From Baylisascaris procyonis (Eukaryota; Nematoda; Chromadorea; Rhabditida; Ascarididae), in assembly GCA_037389465.1 (NCBI GenBank), contig JAZARR010000221.1, forward strand, positions 4,814,501 through 4,878,500: DNA of 64,000 nucleotides, given 5' to 3'. The position numbers and the translations under genes are program-made. Of the stretch, positions 1 to 15,500 are shown one piece after another (positions within the stretch are counted from its first letter, which is position 1; each line of letters begins with the position of its first letter). A model generated the notes under the pieces. That model did no database searches. It was not told where the DNA came from and was given only the letters and a program-made list of their open reading frames with translations.

Positions 1-95
1 TTTCTTGTTAAACTCTACCTGTAGTTAGTGACCTGTATGTGAAGGATGTCTGATGACGTGCTGAATTGCTTATGTATGGAATCGAATGTGTTCAG

Positions 96-473
96 ATATG
101 GAATTAGGTTGGTCGAATTGCTTTGAGGGATCGACTTTGACGTTTACTTTCGGATTGGCATTGATGATGATGCTGGTGGATATTGTATGGATGTGCTTGC
201 TGACTCTTTACCTCGATAACGTATATCCGGCCAACGAAGTACCCCGCAAACATCCACTTTATTTCTTGGTAAGACATTTACTTTACCGTTAATATCTCAT
301 TGATTCGCTTCTATCATTTCCGCTTATTTTTTTGAAAGCTGAAGCCTCGAAAAGAGTAACATTTTCAAAAACTTTATACAAGTAATGTCTATTGTTCCTA
401 TTTATGAGGATATGAGAATGAGCCTAAAATCTCGTAGGAAGGTTTATTTGGGAACGGGAAGACTGATATAGCG

Positions 474-504
<31 letters not shown>

Positions 505-3500
505 TTGATGATATGGTTCCGACGATATGCAAGGCAGATTACCTTATTTATGAATAGCCATATTGATAGTTTATTCACTTCTAGTTTATTATGCCAAGTA
601 TTAAAATACTAAAATCTGATCATTATGCACTTATGAAACTTTGAAGTTGGTGATGTATATTTTATGAATTTCCTATTAGTTGGCAGCGTTTATTTGTAGA
701 CTACAATGCAAGCGACTGGTCTTCATTACTACCAGTTGATCATTGTGGTGATCACTTAGCTTTTGTAGCCGTCATGGATGTTCGATCCAGAATCGCTTGA
801 CGTAAAAGGAGTGAAGTGGGATGAAACAGATGCGCCGAACGATAATATCCAACCGGAAGATGGCAATTTGAACAGTGATGCAGCCGATGTAGAAGTGCGT
901 CATCTCACAAAGATCTATGGTCTACAAAGAGCCATCGATTCACTCTCGTTTACCGCTTATCGTGGAAATGTTCGTTTTCGTTACTTGAGATACGATAAGA
1001 AGAAGGCTTCTGGAGTCCTAGTTGTGCTTAAGTTGAGCTGAGGGAGTTGTGAGTCGCGCTTGATGACCGGATGGGTTTGGGCTAGATAGTGAAGTGAATT
1101 GATATGAATCGGAGGTAGATTTAATTTACCTTTTGCATTTATTTTTGCCTCTATTCGTGAAACACATGACGTCATATAGCAGAAATTTATTTGTTGTTGA
1201 TTTCTGCGTTATTATTCTCAACGATGTCTAACCAAAACTTCCGTAGCAAAAATCGGCGGGTAAATTTTCATCTGAATTCGCAATATCGAAGATTTTTATT
1301 CGGAGATAAGCGCATTTCTTTCGCATTTTCTGAATAGAAATATTTAAATTTTATGTAAAATTTATTGTTTAAATGAGTGGAAAAGTTTGTCTGCCGACGA
1401 GTCGAGGGGCATTTCTATTGAGCAAAAGGGAAGGTAGATCATTTTATACTTTCTTGTTAGAATTTCGAACTTCTCGACCTTAGAAGTGATATCCCGACTC
1501 ATTCTTAGCGCTGACTGGTATTAGGTCAAACGATTCAGTCACACCTTTATTACGTCAGGTTCAAGCGGTAAAACCTTGTAAAGAAACCGATGTTCTTGCT
1601 GAACTCAGCATTGTTAGAAAATTTAGCAGATTTTTTTTTTTGCAGAATTTTTTTAGCAAGTTTCAGTTTTACTTAGTAACATATAAGGGTAAACTTTCAA
1701 CTTCCTGAATTTGAATTCTTCTTTTTGTTTCTTTCAGATTAAAAATTAAATATGCACCAATTTCAGCTTTCAATGATCTCTTATTAGTTTTTTCTTTTCT
1801 TTTTTTTCTCTCACATCGCTTTCCCTTCAAGCTTGCGTTCAATTTATTTATTCCTCAAGCATTTATTAATCAAAGGAATACATTTGCAGGTGACAGTACT
1901 TCTTGGTCACAATGGAGCAGGTAAGAGTACCACATTTGCTATTCTAAGCGGCTTAACAAGTCCATCGGCCGGTTCAGTTCGTCTTTGTGGTATCGAATTA
2001 AATCCCACATCAATGGCTTTATGTCAGAGACATATTGGCTTTTGTCCACAATATAATCCTCTCTTCAAATTATTAACTGTACGTGAACATCTACAACTTA
2101 TTCGAAAGCTGAAAGGAAATCCTGACGATTGCGTCGATGAACTCATCGATGAATTACAACTGAACGAAAAAGCTGATGTGGTAAGAATTATTGAAATTCA
2201 TATTCTAATTTTTTTTCATTTTCCGCACTTTTTTTTTCTTGATAACTTGCTAGAAAAGAGGTATTCTTTCCTTTCTTTTCTAAGTTTCTTTTTCTAAGCT
2301 TCTTTTTCGTTTAGCACAACGATGATAATATTTAATTAATTTTTTAGTATTCTGTGCTGTTCATTATTCGGCTTACAGCATTGTCTTTTTACGTTCTCAT
2401 CTATATTATAACACGAGATGTTATAACAGAAGTGTTTGTGGTATATTTCGATTTTGGAATCATGAACGAAATTTGCAGATTTATTTGAGAGTAACGAATT
2501 TAAATCAATGAGTGATTGCTCACAATATTTATAGTGGATAAATAGTATTGTTTGTATAAATTTTTGTTTTGCTCTCAGCACCGATACCACTATCAAATTG
2601 TTATGTGATTGTTTTTAGCTAGCAAACGAATTAAGCGGTGGAATGAAACGTAAACTATGTGTGGCGATGTCGTTGGTTGGTGGTAGTCGGGTGGTATTAT
2701 TGGATGAACCGACTGCGGGAATGGATCCGGGAGCTAGACACACTGTCGGTGAGCTGCTTGAACGCTGCAAGCAGGATAGGTACATCCTTCTCATCTTGCT
2801 ATTTTTGGTCGAATTAGATAGCGTAATTCAGTGTCTTTTTTTGAAGCAATCAAATGGTCGCGATATCATATCCGTTTTTGTCGTTGAAGATGTCTGTTTG
2901 ATATGCATCTCGTTATAGTCTCATATTATCTAAGTTAAGCAAACGTGAGCTGAACCTTTATGATGGGTAAATGTTTTATAGCGAAATTGTTCGGCCATCA
3001 AATCGGCAAACTAGCAATGAATAGATCATAAAATATCATCGGATATTTCGATCTATGCTGATCGATTCATTAATTTTACAATTTCCTTGGCTAAGAATTC
3101 AATTTTTCTTAGCACATTATCGACTATAGAGTAGGACTGGATTTGCAAATTGCATAAAGTCATCAGATGTTAGTGATAATTTATGCACATGTTGGCGAAT
3201 CGAAACACCTTAGGTATTAGAGATTGTTTTGTGTGTAAATTATATTACCATCTTTTAACACTGTTGTACGAATAGACAGACCTATGTGCAAAGAGATAGT
3301 GCAATCACAATGCGCTTTCCCAAATTTTTTTAAATAAAAAACGCATGAGCGGCGAATGGCTGTCTGGTTCGCAGAGCTCTTCGCCAACGCTAACAATTTT
3401 CGTATCTTCGGCGATTGCTGTTATGTAATTTGCTCAGTTGAATATTTGATATGTGATGATCCATGGTGATTAGCCTTTGACCGCCAAGAGTTATTGCTTT

Positions 3501-6500
3501 CTGATTTGAATTATGATGTGAATGTGATCTTTTTTTTTGCAAGACCAACTCTTAAATTTGAAGAACAATCCTACTGACAACGCACTATATGGACGAGGCA
3601 GATATACTAGGTGATCGGATATCAATTATGGTGAAGGGTCGGCTGGTATGTGCGGGTACATCGGATTTTCTCAAGACGCGTTTCGGTACAGGATATTTAC
3701 TTGCGATCGCCTTGAAGGTATTATTAGCTGCTGTCTCAACGATTCAACGACCAGTATTCCGACCGAGTGATTAATAAATCTTGTGTACTTGCGTTATTTT
3801 CTTGCTTTTGGAAGAAGATGTAGCACATCTAGAATGTACCCAATTTCCTCCATTGTGCACTTTCGAGATCTGCCCAGAATCTTGGATCTTGATTTTCTTG
3901 TTTTAAGCATCTGCAATAATTTGTAATGTACTAGTTAGTTATAACTTTAGAAAATGGAAAAAAAATTCAATGTTGCTTTTGTTGAATGTTTTATTGCTAA
4001 GTTAGTAGTAGCTATTCACAGAAGATTCATAATAATAAGAAATGTGAGAGGTCATAATAGAAAGTCATGCCTTTGAAATTCTGTGTTTCAGGATCGCGCT
4101 GCAGTGTCAAATCGTTTGGATTCATTAATGAAGACAATTAGACTGTTTGTGAACAACGCACAAATTCAGTCAGCAACCGCCCAACAAATTACTGTTTTAT
4201 TACCTGTCGAGCATAAACCCAAGTAAGAGCTGTGCGATGATTTTTCCGTTGTAACTGAGAAAATTGATGCGCTGGTTAACTTCACTATGTAATCTCTGAT
4301 CTTTGTTGGGTGTGATCTATGGTGTGCTTTTGTGTCAAAATACCGCGATTTGATCTACGGCTTCCGTTGATATATCTCATCTCGTTCTACGATTTCATCT
4401 CAAATTTAGATGGTGTAATTCGATCGCCAATATTTTTGTATACGCGGAAATTTGGCGTGCTAATTCCCCATCCGCGTAGCAGTTTGTCTTGTGAAATCCT
4501 TTTGAATAGTACAGTTCGATCTCAATCTCACTTTTTTCCTGTAAGCGATGCAATCATTCCCAGGTGTGTTGTCGATTCGGCAGATGAAGCCATCACAGTG
4601 CAGTACTATTAGCTCTCTGCGGTTACTTGGTTAACGTAATATTTCAGGAGTATTGTTTTATAGGTTTTCACGACTTTTTATGTGCTTAGAGGAGAACGGT
4701 GAAGAATATGGAATTAGCTCATTTGGACTTTCGTTGAATACATTAGAACAAGTATTCTTAAGGTTAGTGTCTTATTTTATTCATAAATTTTTATATTGAT
4801 GTTTCTTTGAGGCGATTTATGATTGGAAACATCTATCATTGATGATTTTCTTTTGATTTATGATTGTTTCTATATTTGCTAAATTTTTTTCGCTGCTAAT
4901 TATAGAATTTTATAGCGATAAATTTTGCAGATAATCGCGCAAAAATTTTGCGCTCTCTCATGGATCATCTCCTAGAACGGTTTCATTCTAACTCGGTGTC
5001 ATTTATAAGGCTTTGAAGCATAATTTTTTGTGCCAGTTTTATTTCACAGCCGATCCATTGGTTCTGAGAAAATAAAATTATTGGAGATATATGTAAGTGG
5101 TGTATTGCTAAAAAATATAGAAGGGATATTTTTCGTCATTTCGTTTTATGCACTCGTTTGGATTCACTGCTACAGCAGACGTCCTGATAGATATTGCTGA
5201 TGGATATTTCTCTTATTTGAAAAGAATGGAGGTACTAAGTAATGGAATAACTGCTGATACTAGTTACTATTGAATTAGACAACGATAGCTATGAATATTA
5301 TACCGTCGATTAGCAAGAAAAAGGATTGTTTGAAATTGAAGTGTTGGTGAGATGGCTGAGCCGAATACGAAAGGCAAAGATACGATCGATTTAGCACGAC
5401 GACAAGCTTCACAAATATGCGATCAATCGAATCGTTAGTGTTGTTTTATTTTAATTTATATCGCGTGATCCCAGTTAAGTACATCTAGTATTGGTTTGGT
5501 TATTTTATGGTATTTTCTTTTAGGATTCAGTTAAAAAAAGATACCTGTTAATAAAGTTTAAGGGTCGGTATTCATTTGGGGGTTTTTTTGTGTTCACAGA
5601 TTTGTTTGGGCACTAAATAAGCGCACGTGAAGATTAATTTTTATTGATTGTGCAAGGAGATAAACGCTGATCTTCAGCGATAGATGTGCATTGCTTTTGT
5701 TTTATTTGGTTAGTCTGGCAGATGGATGTGTTTTGTTCAACTGTTTGAATGTTATTCAAAGATGGGGGTTATTTAAAGTGCTTAATAGATAGACGTTCAG
5801 GATTTCAAAGATTTTATGAAGAGGATTTTGAGAATTTTGTTGAAAGAGATTCTCTACGCACATTGTTTCCCCTCATCCTCCTCGTTCGACACTCTAGACT
5901 TTTTCACATTGAAATGAATGTTTAGGGTGTGGCGGACGTGATACACTGACAGGGCAGAAGCTGTTGAATTCCACATGATTTACATTTTAGCCAATATGGT
6001 TGGAAATGCAAGCGAGAGGAGAGAGGGATGTGCTCGATATGTTAGATCTAACAAGGTATTGCAGCATATATCGATGAGATAGAAGCAGATAAGGGGATGC
6101 TTTGTGCTTATTAAGGAAAAGTAGATATTCGCAAACAAAGTACAGCATGAACTTATAAGCGATCGGTATGTGCACAGATGCGGTTGATCTACATTGCCTA
6201 TATTAAGTGCAACGCAGCAATACTTTGCGTGTTATATAAATGGGCATTAGCTATCGTATTTATTACATAAGTGATAGATTTACTAAATAATAGTGCAGTG
6301 CTGATCATAAAAAAAATTTTTGCTTACAGAGTACCGAGGAGGTGTTTGGTTATTGTTTTGGCAATTGGTTGCACTCCTCAAGAAACGTTTGATTTGCCAG
6401 TGGCGATTATGGCCGAGATTGATCGTTCAATTGTTGATCCCTATATTGCTACTATCTGCTCCGGCCTATTTAATGAACAGGACTGTCGTCAGAGAGTTTG

Positions 6501-9500
6501 ATAAAGGCATGTGATCCTTGCACGAATGTAGCTTCTGCTCTGAGATTATTGTTCGCATGCTACGATGGTTCAGTGCTACTGTCTTCGATCTTGATAGTGG
6601 CAATCATTTTATAGCTATCTGTCTGAGATAATGAAGGGAAATTGTATTGCTCTCATAAAAAAACCTTAGGTCGTGATATGATGCAACGATATTATTTGAG
6701 TGTTGAGCATTTGAAAGCCAACGAAGAATAGGTTTGGGAGGAAGGTTTTGTTGAGGTGGATTAATTCCCTTCGAAGGGTTTGGAGGTTATTTTATTGGAG
6801 ATGATACGATAGATGATTTTTTATATGAGAATTATGTCCATATTTACTAGTACCTACGACTTCTCGTCGATTCATTATATCTATGGACTTTACAAAGTGG
6901 GATTTTCTTTACAAATAGCAAAATATAATTGAAATTTCGATAGAAGGACTCAAGTCTTGTCTACTCGCTAGTATATTGGTAACTTTCTTCTGAAATATTA
7001 TAATGAAGAAATTATTAAGATACCAACTCTACTACAGCGATTTGTTTCCTCACAGTTTATAGTGTTAGCGGATGAGGAAAGCGAAAGAAAAACAGCACGA
7101 AATACACAGTCAAATGTGATATTTAAATAATAAAAAGTTAGAGTTGACCACACTGCTCGCGAAATTAGTCCAATTAGATTCCGATCACCTATAGTCCTCA
7201 GCAATTGCTGAACTATATTCGTTTTTGATCGTTTATAATCTCGAGCAAAACTTTTGCAGAGGTGATCATCGACGCTGGCCAACTTTCACCATCAGTGATT
7301 CCGCTTCAGTTCAAAGGTCAGCTGCCTAGTTTCTCGAACAATTTAACACGCATCGTAAGCGCTGTACCTGGCTATAAAATCAGAGCGGTGGCAGCCGAAA
7401 TGGAGATGTCACGTATCATTCTTGATACTCCGAAGGTGAGTGAATTTGTTTGGCATGCGGAGGTTTATTTAGCAATAAAGGGATTTTTTGTGGTTTTCTT
7501 GGGACTGATTCGAGAGGTTTTGGATAATTTTTGACAAGAAAAGTGGAGTTCTTTCTGTCAACTGTAGACATTAGTAAAGTTGGGTCAGTAGTTTTCGAGA
7601 AGTAGGACTTAAGCCTGTGATCCTCGTCGACAAAGCTCTTTCCTCCGGAATCCCTCTGGGATGCATTATTTTTTTCGTAGCCGTCGGCTCCTCTTTTCGC
7701 AAATCCCAGGCCTTTGGTCAACATCCTACTTCGAAGAGTACTAAGGTGTTGTCTTCAAGGCTCGGGTGCTCAAAACTTTGACGAAGCATTCTATCACCCA
7801 AGATCTCCGGGACACCTTGCTCTTTTGCGATCTCAAGCCTTTACAGCAAAGCTCCACCGCTTTTGGTCATCTGCCTCAAAAACTGCCTTATTCCCTGAAG
7901 GATCTATGAAGCAGTCGTATATTTTTAAATCCCGTCGTTGAGGTCTGTCGATCTTTCCTCCACTGCGGGTCCGCTAACTCGCTTCGATCATAGCCTAGCA
8001 TAGGGAATTAGGAGAGTAATGAGGTGTAAACAGGCCCATCCATTATTTTTTACTATACTTGATTTTTCTTGTTTGTAGTATTGTGAAGTGTGGTGATTGT
8101 TACCCACTATTCTGAGATGCTGAACCTTATCCTTTCTTTTTACTGAAAATATTTCTGACAGTAGGATCGCCCTGTCTAAATCAGCACCATCCAGATATCA
8201 TTTGACTGCACCAACAAATGTTGCACATACTAGATGATGTCATTGTCCTAATTATTTACTTAGTATTATGATACTTGAACTAATTGTCATTGATAGCATC
8301 AGTTATTTAATCGTCATTTGTTGGCACATCGGCAGAATAGAATTCTTTTTTATATGTTTTGCGTTTCTTGTAACATTTTGCTGAGACGTCCTTCCCCCTT
8401 TATTTACCCGTAGATCCTAGTTTCGATACCTACCCTTCTGACTGGAATGAAATTTTTACTGAAAATCATCATCTCACTTCCCTTAGTTATGCTTTTTTAT
8501 GAGCCCATTATCGGAATCTCTGAAACGGAATCCCGTTGAGACAAAAGCCTTTATTGCAATAAATCAGATAGTTTTTGCTGACCAACGTCTGCCATCTTTG
8601 GTGGTATAGCTTCTTTGAATGGACCACTTAGCCATCCATTGATTGCGCAGTAAAATCATCTTTTGTGATACCAAATAGCAGCCCTATTTTTGAAACTTAT
8701 CCTCCAAAATTTAAAACGTTGTGACTCTTATACCTTCATTTGCGCGGCCAAAATCATCCTTCATTGGAACACTGCCAAGGAAACTTCATTTGGATTGGTT
8801 GCATGATTGATACTGGATATTAGTTGGTTGTATCCTTACAAGAGCAGGAAGCAGATGATCTGTGATGTAGGACACTCCAGTATCTTTATTGGGCACGAGA
8901 GACTAAGAATTTCAAACTGAGATAGATTTTAGTCACGAGCGATCATAATAAAATATTTCAAAGAAAGTTCTTTCCGGTGGCGTTAACAGTTTTCAGCCAT
9001 TTTATTAGAGAATATCTCCGATCTGTTAATTTTCTTCAGTTCCTCTAACCTTTTGGAAGTCTTTCCATTCTTTTATTTAATTTATTCCCTACTCATGACG
9101 TTTACTGTTATTTTTATTGATGTTGGATATGTGAACCTTCTTGTAAAATTAAGGTACTACCACCATTGGGTGTTGCGGTAGTGGCCAAGAACAAGGATGG
9201 CTTTCCTTCGGTGTTGGCTTATTTCAACGCAAAGGCGAGACATGGTCCCGTTATTGCGTCGACTCTGATCAGTAATGCTAGACTTGGTGCATCGCCAGGT
9301 AGGGAGATTTAATTTTCTCTATTTTTTCTCTGCTTTGATTTTTTCTTTTTTTTTTGTTTATCTTATGATGTTGAGTTTCAGTTTTTGATTATTTTCCTTC
9401 TTATTTATTATTTATTATATTACATTTGTGCAGTTCAGTTATTAGAATTAGCAGCATTAAAGCATAAATTTATTAACTTTCTTTTTTTGAAAATTTTCCA

Positions 9501-12500
9501 GGTGAGCTTAAGTTTTCTTCGGTGATCGCAAAATGAATGACTGCATTGTACGGATGAACGTTTTAGTTTCCTGCGCTCTTTTTGTTCTCTTCAGTGTTGT
9601 TGATATATAACAAAGTGACCGCTGACAAATGTCCCTCTCTCTCTGCTCTCCTTCATTCCATCTCCAGTAAGAATGCTAAAGCTTGATGGATCTCTATCCA
9701 GACGAATTGCGTCATCATCCAAAGATACTCCACATAACATTGCTTACAAACATCAGAAATAGTTATATATTGAAGGCATGTGGGCCAGTGAATGTTATAA
9801 TTTTCACCGCGTTGAAGGTTGCAAAGGTTGCAATTTTTTGCTCATTTGTTATAATTTAAGATGCCTATATTGCTATTGTATGAGGCGCGCCAGTGGTTTA
9901 CAGATTCGATAGTGGTGTCGTTGCATCCTTATGGAGGCAAAGATGGATTGTCAGGACCTTTATCGGGGCAAATTCAAGTTGCAATTGTTGCACCAGTAGT
10001 CGTTTTTGTGTTCTCATTGCTAACATGTGGTTTCGTAATGCTTCCGGTCGATGAAAGAAGCTGTAATTTCATGCATCAGGTATTATTCTGTTTTTTTTTT
10101 ATAATCATATATTCTTATCTTTCATATCTGGTTTTTCTTACATCCCTCATTTATTTCCGTTAGTCGATTAGATTTTCTGATTATAAACACTGTGTCGACA
10201 TCGTTGGAGATTCTGATACGGCCATGATCGTGGTATAACAAATATTCCGACATGATGGCAATGCTATCTTTGCTCAGGTCGCATACGAGCGATCCCTCAT
10301 ATCCACCTCCCGCTCTCGGGCAAAGTAGAGAAGAAGCGTAGCAATCGCTAGGACTTCAGGCGTTGAACCCATACAAGGAAGGATGAAAAATGTCGAGGGA
10401 TTTTTGCCGTGAAATTGTTCTTGCAAACAAAGCACAGCACGGATAAGGAAGTTACAAGTCATTTACATGCAACCGTTCATGGCATTTTCACCGCTTGCAT
10501 TTCATACCAGAAAGTGATGGTTTGACAACTTGCCAGTTGATGGGTCATAAGATCCGTTGATCTCCTTTTTTATCTTTTTTCTCTTAGCCTAAAAAAGTCT
10601 GTCGGTCAAGCGATTTCCTCCATTCGTGATTCGAAATTAGATAGTACAGTGGATAGTAGATTGTGTTGATATGAACGTAAATCGAAAAGGATGTTCATAT
10701 GCGACATTTCGGAGGGAGCGATTCTCGGAGTTATTCTTTGTCAAAGAAAAAAGCAATAGCGTTGTTCATTTCAGCAATTGTTAACTCGTTTGAATCGATT
10801 CACATATTGGCTTTCGGTGCTTCTATCTGATTTAACTGTCTATGTATTCGCATGTACGGTGTTTTTGATAATATTTGCAATATCGGGTTGGATGATTGCC
10901 CATAAAGCTGAGTAAGTTTTTATTCAATGAGTTGCAAGCGATTTGTAATGTTGTCGATGCTATGGTAGTACTCTTTTGCTTGCTTGAAAATGAAAAAGGC
11001 GTTGAGTTCATTTTTCGAGCTGCTATCCATATAATACCGCAAATGTTGCATTAATTTATTATCTGATGGAATTTTCGAACTCCATAATGTGAATATCCAT
11101 CTCATTTCGCATATATCTTTCAGATAATTTTCGAATCACTTTTAAAACATCAACTTAAGATCCGTCAATGTGAAGTAGAGGCTAAATCTAGAAAAGGATT
11201 TGATAGGGATATCTAAGAGCAAGATTGTATGACGGTGTAATTACATGCTAAAGAAACAGCTCATTAAGAATATACGATTGCAGTGTGGCTTTGTTATGGT
11301 TGCTATACTTTTGGTGTTGGACACCGTTCGTCTATGTGACATCATTTATATTCGATAATTCCTCACGAGCTTATGTCGCATTGATCACCTATAGTGCAAC
11401 GATATCGATATTCGCGCAAATCTTATCGTTGATTCTGCGTGCATTCTTACCACAAGCACAACCCATCTTTAATGTAAGTTTTTTATCTACTCCCTTACTA
11501 ACAATTAATTTACTGTGGCTTTCAAAATCATTGTTATATCGCTTGTGATTTATTTTTGGAGCTTTCATCCTATTTTAATTTATTGTGCAGCGCAGACTGT
11601 GTTGTATCCTTAGGCAATTCCTGGAAGAAAAAATTGCTTTAACAGCAGCTACCTATTTTTTCTTTAACAGCGTTGGTGGTCAGCAATCAGTGACCAGAGA
11701 AAATCGCTAGTAGTTGAATCAGTTTTGGTCAGTGGTCACTGATAGCAAATTGATTTATGAGGAAAATTTGAAATGAACTTCTTTCATTCTAGCTTAGCAT
11801 GGTAGGCACAAACAATCCGTCGAATAGCTGGCACCAAGCAGGAGCATCTTCGAAAATAAACTTGATCTTTAACACTTTTATGATTATTGGAAGAAGTGGA
11901 ATTGGCAAGGTATAGGTGTACTATATGTGCAAATTAATCGCGTATCGCGAGTATAAACAGAATGAATCCGATTTCAAGTGCAAACATTATCGCAATATTC
12001 CTTTTATTGCAGTAACCCACTGAAGCAATAAATTGATTTATAGAATATTGCTATGAATATCGTCTTGTATTTACTCGAGATCCTTTTTTTAACGAATCAG
12101 ATGAAACGAAAATGATTTTCATATATTGAATGCCTTGTCTTGAATATCACCCAGTAGCAGTGATTATATAAAGCATCATAAAAAGCCGATAGTAGCAAGT
12201 ACTTAACCCATTTAGTTGATTTGAATTTATCATTTATAAATGAAGTTTATACTTCCTCTTCAATATCGATTCGACTATTGTATTATATATAATCGAAATA
12301 TTAATACTGCGTTAATTCTATTTTATTCGTAAAATTTCAAAGTAAATTCATTTCTTAAATCAACTTGCTTCATAAACTATAGCTATTTTCCATTCTTACA
12401 GCTCTGACTTCATTTGGCTTATTTAATGTTGAGAACATTTTTTCGAAATTTTTACTCCAAGAATCTTTGCCATTTATAGATTTTCTTCCAGTTATTTGAA

Positions 12501-15500
12501 GTTGTAATAATTCATCATGAATGATGAATGGAAATGAGTATATGATTTTAAGGTTTGTTACTCTGAAATTGTGGGCGAAAACGTTATAGCGAAACAAGCG
12601 GAAATTATAAAAAAAAGCACTTCAAGATAGTAGAGGACACATATAGGTAATTGAGAATCGTTAAAGCAGAATTCTAGCGATAATATACTTTGCAGACGGC
12701 ATGTCTTCTATTGTTGCCATCGTATACGATGAGTAATGGACTATTGATAATCGTTATGTCGGAACTCGTATCGACGATGTTGATTGCTAATGGCGATCTC
12801 TACGAGTGGAATGTTTGTTTCAATCTCCATTTTTGAATCGTTTCTTAATAGTTCTTATTGTGATTGAACAAAATTAGAGGGAATTGAATGATTTCGTCGT
12901 GCCTTAACAGTTCTTAATCTCATTGGCTCCCTAAATTTCTGCTCTTACCAACATTCTGTTTTGTGATCATATAGACGATTTCTTCTGTGATTGCTATAGC
13001 CTTATTGATCAATTCTACAGCTTTATCACTTTATGCGCCTTGTTAAGATTGTTGAACTTTTGCAATATGGTCCCTGAATAAGGTTGATCGAAATCGGTTC
13101 TTATGGAGATCAGGAGAAGGTCCTTACGGTTCAAGTTGTTGCTCGGTCATTAAGTAATCAATTGTATGATTTCAGCAACTTGGTCGCATTCTGACAATGA
13201 TGGCCGTATCTGGCTTAATTTTTTGGGCTCTTCTTTGTGCAATACAGATTCGGCATGTTGCTCGTTTCTTACATTCGATATGGAGAATTCCATATCGTGG
13301 ATATGTTCTCACTGAGGTTTGCTTTGCAATGTTGTTTTTATGGTGCTAGATTTGCTTGTTAAAACCTTCTCAACTTAATAAGATGTGAAGGAGTAACGAA
13401 AGGGGCATAGGTAAGAGTGTCGGTTTTATTAAGGAACCAGCAATTGCACGGGAGGAGTTAGGATAGGAAATCGAGGAACAAGATTGTACGGAAGTGCAGT
13501 CTCCTTTGCAAGGTGATATGAAGCAATGGATGCTTTGGGATACCATAGGAATGAAAATTGGAACTCAAATTTGTCTTCTAAATCGATTTGTTGCATGCAA
13601 AGAAGACTCTTTAGATGAGGGGAAGGGATGGATAAATTTATCAGTTTCCTTGATGCAAGTGCATAGTGCATCGGATCATTTCCCCTTAAAATATTTGTAT
13701 AGTAGATTGATCTGAGTAGTGAAAAAAGCACATATTTAGCCAGCATACCGTTTCCGAAAAACACATCATGTTTTGTGCTTCCTTAGAGGTGTTTTATTAA
13801 GAAAGCATTCCGAATACTTGAACTTTACCGGATGCTCTTCTCTGACTCCGTCCATACAAGAAGAATTATTGCGATATTGCTTTTAAATGAGTGGATTAGG
13901 ATATTTGTTAAGTATTGCCGCCTCCCATATAATTTGCCCATCCTCATACCCCAATAATTTGCCCACTCGCAATATTTCCCTACCTCCCCCCTCCCCCACC
14001 AAAATTCATTATTCTTTTTATGATGGATGTTTGTGATTATTGAACGTATTTACAGCAGTCTGATGAAGAGGATACAGATGTGCGAGAGGAACGTAATTAT
14101 GTGAATGCGACCAATGATAGTGAATTCGCATTATCGATGCACAATCTCAACAAATACTATGGCAGATTACATGCCGTTAAGGATTTAACGTTCGGTGTAA
14201 AACCTGATGAATGTTTTGGATTACTTGGTGAGGAGATTAGTTCATGAAGTTGGACACTTCATGCTGTTTTTTTTGAGAGAGAGAGAGCTCGAATATTTGC
14301 TTATTATAAGATTAGGAATGATATAATGCACCGACAGATTAGAAAATCATGCTTACTGATGTGGGTGAGGGTATTTATCAATGTTTGAAAGTTTCTTTCA
14401 GATTCTAAATGCCAAGGTGGATTGATGCACTCGGCAAATTCATTTTTGGGAACGTGGGCGATTTAAGACTCTCTAGCATAGTCGACATTAACAAATCTCA
14501 AAATTTAGTTGAGTTTTGACGAGGTTTCATATCGTGTAGATTAATTTGAATCTACGATTTAGGCATAAATGGTGCAGGAAAGACAACAACATTCGATATG
14601 ATTACCGGCATTTCGATACCTGATGGTGGCACAGCTGCAATCGATGGACGCCCTATCAGTAAAGGACAGGTCTCTTTTGTTTTCTACTTTTTGGCCGATC
14701 ATAAGTATGCAATGCACTCATGTCCATTCTGGGAGCGAAAATTTATCTAAGAAAGAAGGCATGCTAAGTCAATAGTTTTGCTGTACTAAGCCAATAAAAA
14801 CGAAACGAGCTTCCTGGTATTGGCGTCAAGGCCATAACTACAGTAGAGAGCTGAAGTCGTATCACTTCATCTTCTTTTCAAGTAATTTAGAGAGGGGAGA
14901 TAAAAATGCATAAGAGCTCCTGCCTTTTAGAGTTGCACTTAGCAAACATTTTCAAGAATACTGCCCATATCGATTTAAATTCGAAGGAAGCTATCTCTTC
15001 ACCTAACTTTGTACGGTAAAATACGAATATTATTATAGACGATCGGTTTTTGCCCACAGTTTGATGCATTGTTGGGATGTTTAAATGCGAAGGAGACGTT
15101 ATCGTTGATGGCGTCATTATGTGGATTCGCGGATGTATCCGCTCGTGTCGAAACTGTGCTCGAAGCAGTCTCTTTGAAACCACAAGCAAAACAACTCGTC
15201 AAACACTTCAGGTGGATAGTCTATTAGCTAAACAACTTGATCTGAGCGTATAGACGTGAGATGGCGAGGAACGAACATTCCTTATCGCAGAATATTTTCT
15301 TCGCTAATATTTTAAGGCGCAGTTATATATATGAAAGTATTTCATACTATTTTGTAGTGAAAGGAAATCCCTTGCTAACGCCGCTTTTATAATTAGAGAA
15401 TTTTGTTTTCTGTTTTTCAATCGGTAATTGCCTTTTTTACTCCTCGATGATGAACCGATGAATCTTTCCACCTTTCTTTTCTGTCTAGATTCTTGCTACT

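Noticed and set aside
4319..4612. 97-codon plus-strand open frame in an ABCA intron
   Set aside because: It lies wholly between exons 4092-4222 and 4664-4762, which join perfectly without it.
8207..8328. Inverted repeat CCAACAAATG / CATTTGTTGG with about 95 bases between arms
   Set aside because: Arms match over only 10 perfect bases (14 with two mismatches) and no target duplication or terminal motif is visible, so a MITE call is not supported.
14887..15202. Two long minus-strand frames near 15000
   Set aside because: They are shadows of ABCA exon 15039-15211, which encodes the Q-loop (GFCPQ) on the plus strand.
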